Shown here: positions 14,958 through 18,662 of the stretch, in pieces | Layout of the letters: each line of letters starts with the position of its first letter | How positions within the stretch are numbered: position 1 is the first letter of the stretch | DNA from: Campylobacterota bacterium | GTDB taxonomy: Bacteria; Campylobacterota; Campylobacteria; Campylobacterales; Sulfurimonadaceae | Length of the DNA stretch: 18,662 nucleotides | NCBI GenBank assembly: GCA_013153755.1 | Contig: JAADDU010000008.1 | Location: 1-18,662 of the forward strand | Direction of reading: 5' to 3' | Position numbers and translations under genes: made by a program | Notes under the pieces: model-generated | The model's input: the letters and a program-made list of their open reading frames with translations, nothing else | What the model was told of the DNA's origin: nothing | Databases searched by the model: none

Positions 14958-17186
14958 CTATAAGACTTCTTCTAGCATATTATTTAAAGCTAAGAATAAC
15001 TTATCACTATTTTCTTCCATTACTTTTAAATTTTGTAAGATTTTTTTCTCATTTTGCATTCTTAAATCTTCAGTTTTAAAGTAACTAAAACTATCTATTA
15101 TACTATCATGCACTTTTTTATGTGGTTCAAGAGCTATTTTATATGATTGTGTTTCTCCAAATCGTTTTTTACCTGCATCAGCATACCATCTACCAAGTCT
15201 ACAGTCTATATGGGTAGTTGATTTTTCTACTTTTGCAGACACTATAGCATTATAAGCATCTGCTTTATAAATGATATGATCTATCTTAGCTAAAGTTATA
15301 AATACTTTGTTTTCCATATCTCCTATCTCTTCACTCATCCCTGTTGCATCTTTATTTAGTGAAGTTATAGTTGTATTAAAATCATCAACAGAAGATGACA
15401 CTTCATCAGAAAGAGCAGTCATAGTTTCAGACTTCTCAAGTATAATACTCGCTTCTTGTTTCATAGAGTTTATAGATATAGTTATCTCACTAGTTGCTTT
15501 TTGTGTTCTCTCAGCAAGCTTTCTAACCTCATCAGCAACAACAGCAAAGCCTCTACCATGTTCTCCAGCTCTAGCTGCTTCTATGGCTGCATTTAGAGCT
15601 AAAAGATTTGTTTGTTCTGCTATATCTTTTATGAGGTCAACTACTGATGTAATTTCATTTGTTTTATCATTTAAACCCTCTATAGACATATTACTATCAC
15701 TTATATGTTCAACAAGAGTTTGTAGCTTTTCTAAAATACTCTCAACTTCATTCATAGATTCATTTGAAGTTTTTGCTGTATTTTTTGTTATCTTTTGAAC
15801 ATTTATTAACTCTTCTATAAGCATTGACATCTCTTCTTGAATTAAAGAAAGACCATCACCTACATTACCCATAGATCTAACGTTTGAAGCAAAATTAATA
15901 ATTTGTTGTTTCTCATGCGAGAGTTTCATTGCATCTATTCCATCTTGAACATTATGTATAGCTTCAGCAAAATCTCCATAAAGTCCAGTGTCATTTAAAT
16001 CATAACTAAAATCACCTGCTGATGCCTTATGTACAGAAGTATTAATCCTATTAGTTAAATCTTTAATTAAGTTTACTAATGTTGCTAAAAGTCTTGTTAT
16101 ATCATCCATCTCATTTCTTGATACACTTCTCCTATCAACGGAGATAGACAAGTCCCCTTGTGTTGTAATAGTCTCTATGATTTGTTTAAATCTATTTATA
16201 GAAGATGTAATACCATTAGAAACACTTCTTGATATAAAAATCATAAATACTATTGAAAGTACTGAAAACAATATAACAATAATTAAAGTTATAAAAGAGG
16301 AAGAGAGAAGAGAATTCGCCACTGATATAGTGTGATTTGCTAAAATATCTTCAAACTCTTTTAGTTTATTTATTTTATTAGTAATCGTTTTAAACCAAAC
16401 TGTTGGATTTACTCCAAAATCTTTTTCTTTAGTATTAGCTAGTGTTCTATATGCTTCTACTTTTACAAAAGAACTATCTGCTCTTATATTCATATACTCT
16501 TGTTTCATATCATCATGAGCAGTATGTAAAAACATATTTATAAAGGCTTTTTGTTCTGAAACTAAAGAAGCAAATTTAGCAGCAGTTGCTCTTGTAAACT
16601 TATCTTTAGCAAATACACCAGATAAAACAGCTCTTTCTATTCCAGCTCTTTCTTTAGCACTTATAAAAACAACAAAACTATTAAAATCTGTTCGTAAATG
16701 ACTGTTTCTAGGTATAGTAGAGAAGTAAGATATAGAATCTATAATATTTTTATTTAGAGAAGTATAAAACTCAACAGCATCTTTAATACTTATATTTTGA
16801 GATAAAACTTTTTTTCTCATAGTTATTACACTATCTAGGTCTATACCACTAATAACTTTAGAAGTATATTTTGAAGGATTAGATGACATGTACACTTTTA
16901 ACGCTTTAATTTTTGCATCTGTTAAACTATGTTGTTTAGGAAGGATATTTACAAATTTAGTACCTTTTGAGCCTAAAAATCCAGCACTAGCTCCCCTTTC
17001 CTTTTGCAATTCATGTAAAACAGCACTCATTTTTACAGAGAGCTTTACTAAAGACTCTGTTTCTTGAAAATTACTATAATTACTCCATGTTTCATAAGAT
17101 ATCTTCACAGAAAACATAGCAATTACAATTAAAACGCTTATACTTAAAAATAATAATTTACCTTTTATGGTCATGTTATTAAACAT
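14958..17186 (-). CDS. NIT-HAMP-MCP-CZB chemoreceptor (nitrate/nitrite-sensing type)
   Basis: A 742-residue methyl-accepting chemotaxis protein. In order: a membrane helix (~11-26); a large periplasmic region (~45-295) with the NIT-domain hallmarks [14 protein letters not shown] at 60-73 and [16 protein letters not shown] at 177-192; a second helix (~297-320); a HAMP region; the MCP hairpin with the near-invariant core around [19 protein letters not shown] at 536-554; and a C-terminal CZB zinc-binding domain with His637, Cys662 (CRLGRWY), His689 and His693. NIT domains are linked to nitrate/nitrite sensing, and CZB domains bind zinc and respond to redox-type signals. I take the ATG at 17186, because GGAG (17193-17196) is 6 nt upstream of it; the ATG at 17198 overlaps that site. 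Its place about 3 kb upstream of napA suggests a link to nitrate. Confidence 0.9.
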   Translation of the reverse strand: MFNNMTIKGKLLFLSISVLIVIAMFSVKISYETWSNYSNFQETESLVKLSVKMSAVLHELQKERGASAGFLGSKGTKFVNILPKQHSLTDAKIKALKVYMSSNPSKYTSKVISGIDLDSVITMRKKVLSQNISIKDAVEFYTSLNKNIIDSISYFSTIPRNSHLRTDFNSFVVFISAKERAGIERAVLSGVFAKDKFTRATAAKFASLVSEQKAFINMFLHTAHDDMKQEYMNIRADSSFVKVEAYRTLANTKEKDFGVNPTVWFKTITNKINKLKEFEDILANHTISVANSLLSSSFITLIIVILFSVLSIVFMIFISRSVSNGITSSINRFKQIIETITTQGDLSISVDRRSVSRNEMDDITRLLATLVNLIKDLTNRINTSVHKASAGDFSYDLNDTGLYGDFAEAIHNVQDGIDAMKLSHEKQQIINFASNVRSMGNVGDGLSLIQEEMSMLIEELINVQKITKNTAKTSNESMNEVESILEKLQTLVEHISDSNMSIEGLNDKTNEITSVVDLIKDIAEQTNLLALNAAIEAARAGEHGRGFAVVADEVRKLAERTQKATSEITISINSMKQEASIILEKSETMTALSDEVSSSVDDFNTTITSLNKDATGMSEEIGDMENKVFITLAKIDHIIYKADAYNAIVSAKVEKSTTHIDCRLGRWYADAGKKRFGETQSYKIALEPHKKVHDSIIDSFSYFKTEDLRMQNEKKILQNLKVMEENSDKLFLALNNMLEEVL

Positions 17187-17192
17187 CAAAAT

Positions 17193-17196
17193 CTCC
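17193..17196 (-). promoter_or_regulatory. Ribosome binding site fixing the chemoreceptor start
   Basis: GGAG on the minus strand, with 6 nt to the ATG at 17186. It overlaps the in-frame ATG at 17198, which is therefore unlikely to be used. Confidence 0.65.
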
Positions 17197-17227
17197 ATTT
17201 TGGCTTTTTATGACAACATTGTAACGA

Positions 17228-17233
17228 TATAAT
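17228..17233 (+). promoter_or_regulatory. Candidate -10 box for the GNAT-pta genes
   Basis: A perfect TATAAT lies 24 nt before the plus-strand ATG at 17258, inside the 71-nt divergent spacer shared with the chemoreceptor gene. No convincing -35 is present. The divergent promoter for the chemoreceptor must lie in the same AT-rich spacer but cannot be picked out with confidence. Confidence 0.45.
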
Positions 17234-17257
17234 AATAAATTTATAGTAAAATGTTAT

Positions 17258-17587
17258 ATGCAAATAAGAGAAATCGGTTTAAAAGAGTTAGATTTAGTAT
17301 ATAGTGTATTATCTAAATCATATCAAGAATTAACATATAAAGAGTTTGAAGATCTTATATATGACATGAGAGAGATAAACTATAAGATGCTTGGTATTTT
17401 TGATAACGAAGAGCTAATAAGCTATGCTGGTGTAGTTATTTTAACAACTTTTAAAGATAAAAGGCATTTAAAAGTTTTCGATTTTATAACTTCTGATAAA
17501 TATGATGTTGCGAAGTATGATAAACTAATGAAAGAATACATAAATGACTATGCAAAAATGGCAATGTGTGAAAGTGTAAAGTTTTAA
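17258..17587 (+). CDS. Short GNAT-like protein upstream of pta
   Basis: A 109-residue protein that resembles the N-terminal two-thirds of a GNAT acetyltransferase. It has an initial 'IREIGLKELDLVYSVLS' strand-helix, a central beta pair (KMLGIFDNEELISYAGVVIL at ~46-65), a further strand (LKVFDFIT at ~72-79), and a helix ending in AKMAMCESVKF. A complete GNAT usually continues with another helix and strand after this point, so it is either a compact family member or a C-terminally shortened one. The usual R/QxxGxG/A acetyl-CoA loop is not recognisable, since the segment after FITSDKY lacks it. The stop codon is 2 nt before the pta ATG, so the two are probably co-transcribed. The function is unknown, and a regulatory or non-catalytic role is possible. 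Confidence 0.65.
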   Translation: MQIREIGLKELDLVYSVLSKSYQELTYKEFEDLIYDMREINYKMLGIFDNEELISYAGVVILTTFKDKRHLKVFDFITSDKYDVAKYDKLMKEYINDYAKMAMCESVKF

Positions 17588-17589
17588 CT

Positions 17590-18662
17590 ATGAAAATAAA
17601 ATCACTATATATATCTGCTCAAACAAGGGGAGCAGGTTCTCTTTTTATCTCTATGGGAATGATGGAACTACTTAAAAGAAATCTACATCGTGTAGCATTT
17701 TTTAGACCTGTTATATACTCTAAAGATATTAGAAATGGAGATATAGACTTTATACTAAAAAAGTATAATTTAGATATAGACTATGAAGACTGTTATGGTT
17801 TTGACATAGATTATGTAGAAGATATGATAGCAAATGCAAAAATCGATGAACTTATAAACAAACTTATACAAAAGTTTAAAAAACTTGAAAATAATTATGA
17901 TTTTGTTCTCATAGAGGGGATTCGTCGCTCTTTTATTTCTTCTAGTATAGATTTTGATCTAAACATAGAAATAGCTAAAAATTTTGGTTCTCCACTCTTA
18001 AATATCATAAGTGCAAAAGATAAAACTATACAAGATATATATGACACAGTTCTTATAGATAACAAAAACTTAGAAAAAAAGGGTTCTACACGCTTTGCAA
18101 CTTTTATAAATAGAGTTGAACAAACCATATATGACAAACTTAAAGAAAAACTAAAATCATATCAAAACACATACTTACTCCAAGAGATAGCAGAACTAGA
18201 TATGCTTAGTATTGGTGATGTGATTACATCTATAAAAGCAAAACCCCTAACTTTACTAGAATCAGACAAAGCAAGGATAGTTAGATGTGTAAAAGTAGCA
18301 GCCCTTAGTTTAGATAACTTTTTAGAACACATTCAAGAAGATGACCTCATAGTAGTTCCTGCTGATAGATCAGATATAATTTTAGGCCTTTTAGGTGCAC
18401 TTTATTCAAAAAACTACCCAAATATAAGTGGTATAGTTTTTCCATTTGGAATGCATACACATCCAAATATCAAAAAACTCATAGATGGCTTAGAAGGCTT
18501 TAGCATACCCCTTTTATCTGTAGAAGATGATACATATACGACAGCCAAAAAGCTCTCAAAAGCCCATGCAAGGTTAAGTGTAGATAGTCATAGAAAATAT
18601 GGGGATTTTGCTTATTATTCAAATAAATATTTTTATCTCCAAGATGGAAAATATATGGTTTT
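17590..18662 (+). CDS. pta: Phosphate acetyltransferase (long form), N-terminal part
   Basis: The frame opens at ATG 17590 and stays open to the right edge, giving 357 residues, so the 3' end is missing. The start resembles the BioD-like N-terminal domain of long Pta proteins: LYISAQTRGAGSLFISMGMMELL followed by VAFFRPV at about 35-41, and YDFVLIEGIRR near 100. From about 200 there is a DRTGG-type regulatory domain, with LIVVPADRSDIILGLLGALY around 255-275 in the place of the DRTGG signature. The catalytic PTA_PTB domain should follow outside the window. Pta interconverts acetyl-CoA and acetyl phosphate, usually with ackA next to it. The BioD-like P-loop is degenerate (TRGAGS), as is common in Pta. 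Identification is by overall pattern, since the catalytic domain is not seen. Confidence 0.85.
   Translation, partial: MKIKSLYISAQTRGAGSLFISMGMMELLKRNLHRVAFFRPVIYSKDIRNGDIDFILKKYNLDIDYEDCYGFDIDYVEDMIANAKIDELINKLIQKFKKLENNYDFVLIEGIRRSFISSSIDFDLNIEIAKNFGSPLLNIISAKDKTIQDIYDTVLIDNKNLEKKGSTRFATFINRVEQTIYDKLKEKLKSYQNTYLLQEIAELDMLSIGDVITSIKAKPLTLLESDKARIVRCVKVAALSLDNFLEHIQEDDLIVVPADRSDIILGLLGALYSKNYPNISGIVFPFGMHTHPNIKKLIDGLEGFSIPLLSVEDDTYTTAKKLSKAHARLSVDSHRKYGDFAYYSNKYFYLQDGKYMV

Noticed and set aside
15307..15798. 163-codon open frame on the plus strand inside the chemoreceptor gene
   Set aside because: It is antisense to the conserved MCP signalling region; its Ser/Val/Phe-rich product reflects the complementary strand, with no family match or ribosome binding site.
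17187..17198. Upstream ATG for the chemoreceptor
   Set aside because: It overlaps the GGAG that serves the ATG at 17186.
1..18662. Mobile element, CRISPR array, tRNA or rRNA, or defence-system genes
   Set aside because: No transposase, integrase, regularly spaced direct repeats, cloverleaf or rRNA stretch was recognised on either strand; the dynamin-like GTPase alone does not make a defence system.

Overview
This window looks like a chromosomal segment of a Campylobacterota (epsilonproteobacterial) bacterium, most likely a free-living nitrate-respiring Sulfurimonas/Sulfuricurvum/Arcobacter-type organism. The basis is the very AT-rich composition, the dense short-spaced genes, and above all the periplasmic nitrate reductase cluster in the order napA-G-H-B-F-L-D with no napC or napE, an arrangement known from Wolinella and relatives. 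The genus is an inference.

Region by region: (1) 1-3043, plus strand: the 3' end of a gene for a thioredoxin-fold-like protein, a membrane-associated dynamin-like GTPase, and a YhiN/HI0933-type flavoprotein. (2) 3040-11875, minus strand: one long nap transcription unit read from right to left. It encodes NapA (catalytic), NapG/NapH (quinol-oxidising Fe-S/membrane pair), NapB (dihaem cytochrome), NapF (ferredoxin), NapL (periplasmic beta-propeller), a free-standing Aer/CetB-like PAS protein, NapD (chaperone with a long C-terminal extension), two small proteins I do not recognise, and a flavin-reductase-like protein. (3) 11876-12068: the nap leader, with a candidate extended -10 and a 10-bp inverted repeat containing FNR-like half-sites. 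(4) 12069-14885, minus strand: a SUI1/YciH protein, a DUF5718-like protein and a YbiT-type ABC-F ATPase in a tight cluster. (5) 14958-17186, minus strand: a chemoreceptor with a periplasmic NIT (nitrate/nitrite sensing) domain and a C-terminal CZB zinc-binding domain. (6) 17258-18662, plus strand: a short GNAT-like protein followed 2 nt later by the 5' part of pta (phosphate acetyltransferase), cut by the window edge.

How it fits together: NapH/NapG take electrons from menaquinol and pass them through NapB to the Mo-bisPGD enzyme NapA; NapD, NapF and NapL support maturation or function. Two sensory proteins sit in or near this respiratory locus. One is a PAS protein with the FAD-binding signature of Aer inside the operon; the other is a NIT-domain chemoreceptor about 3 kb upstream. 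This suggests coupling of nitrate respiration to taxis or redox sensing, which is the most interesting hypothesis here. No tRNA, rRNA, CRISPR array, insertion sequence or phage gene was seen, and every intergenic gap is shorter than 300 bases.
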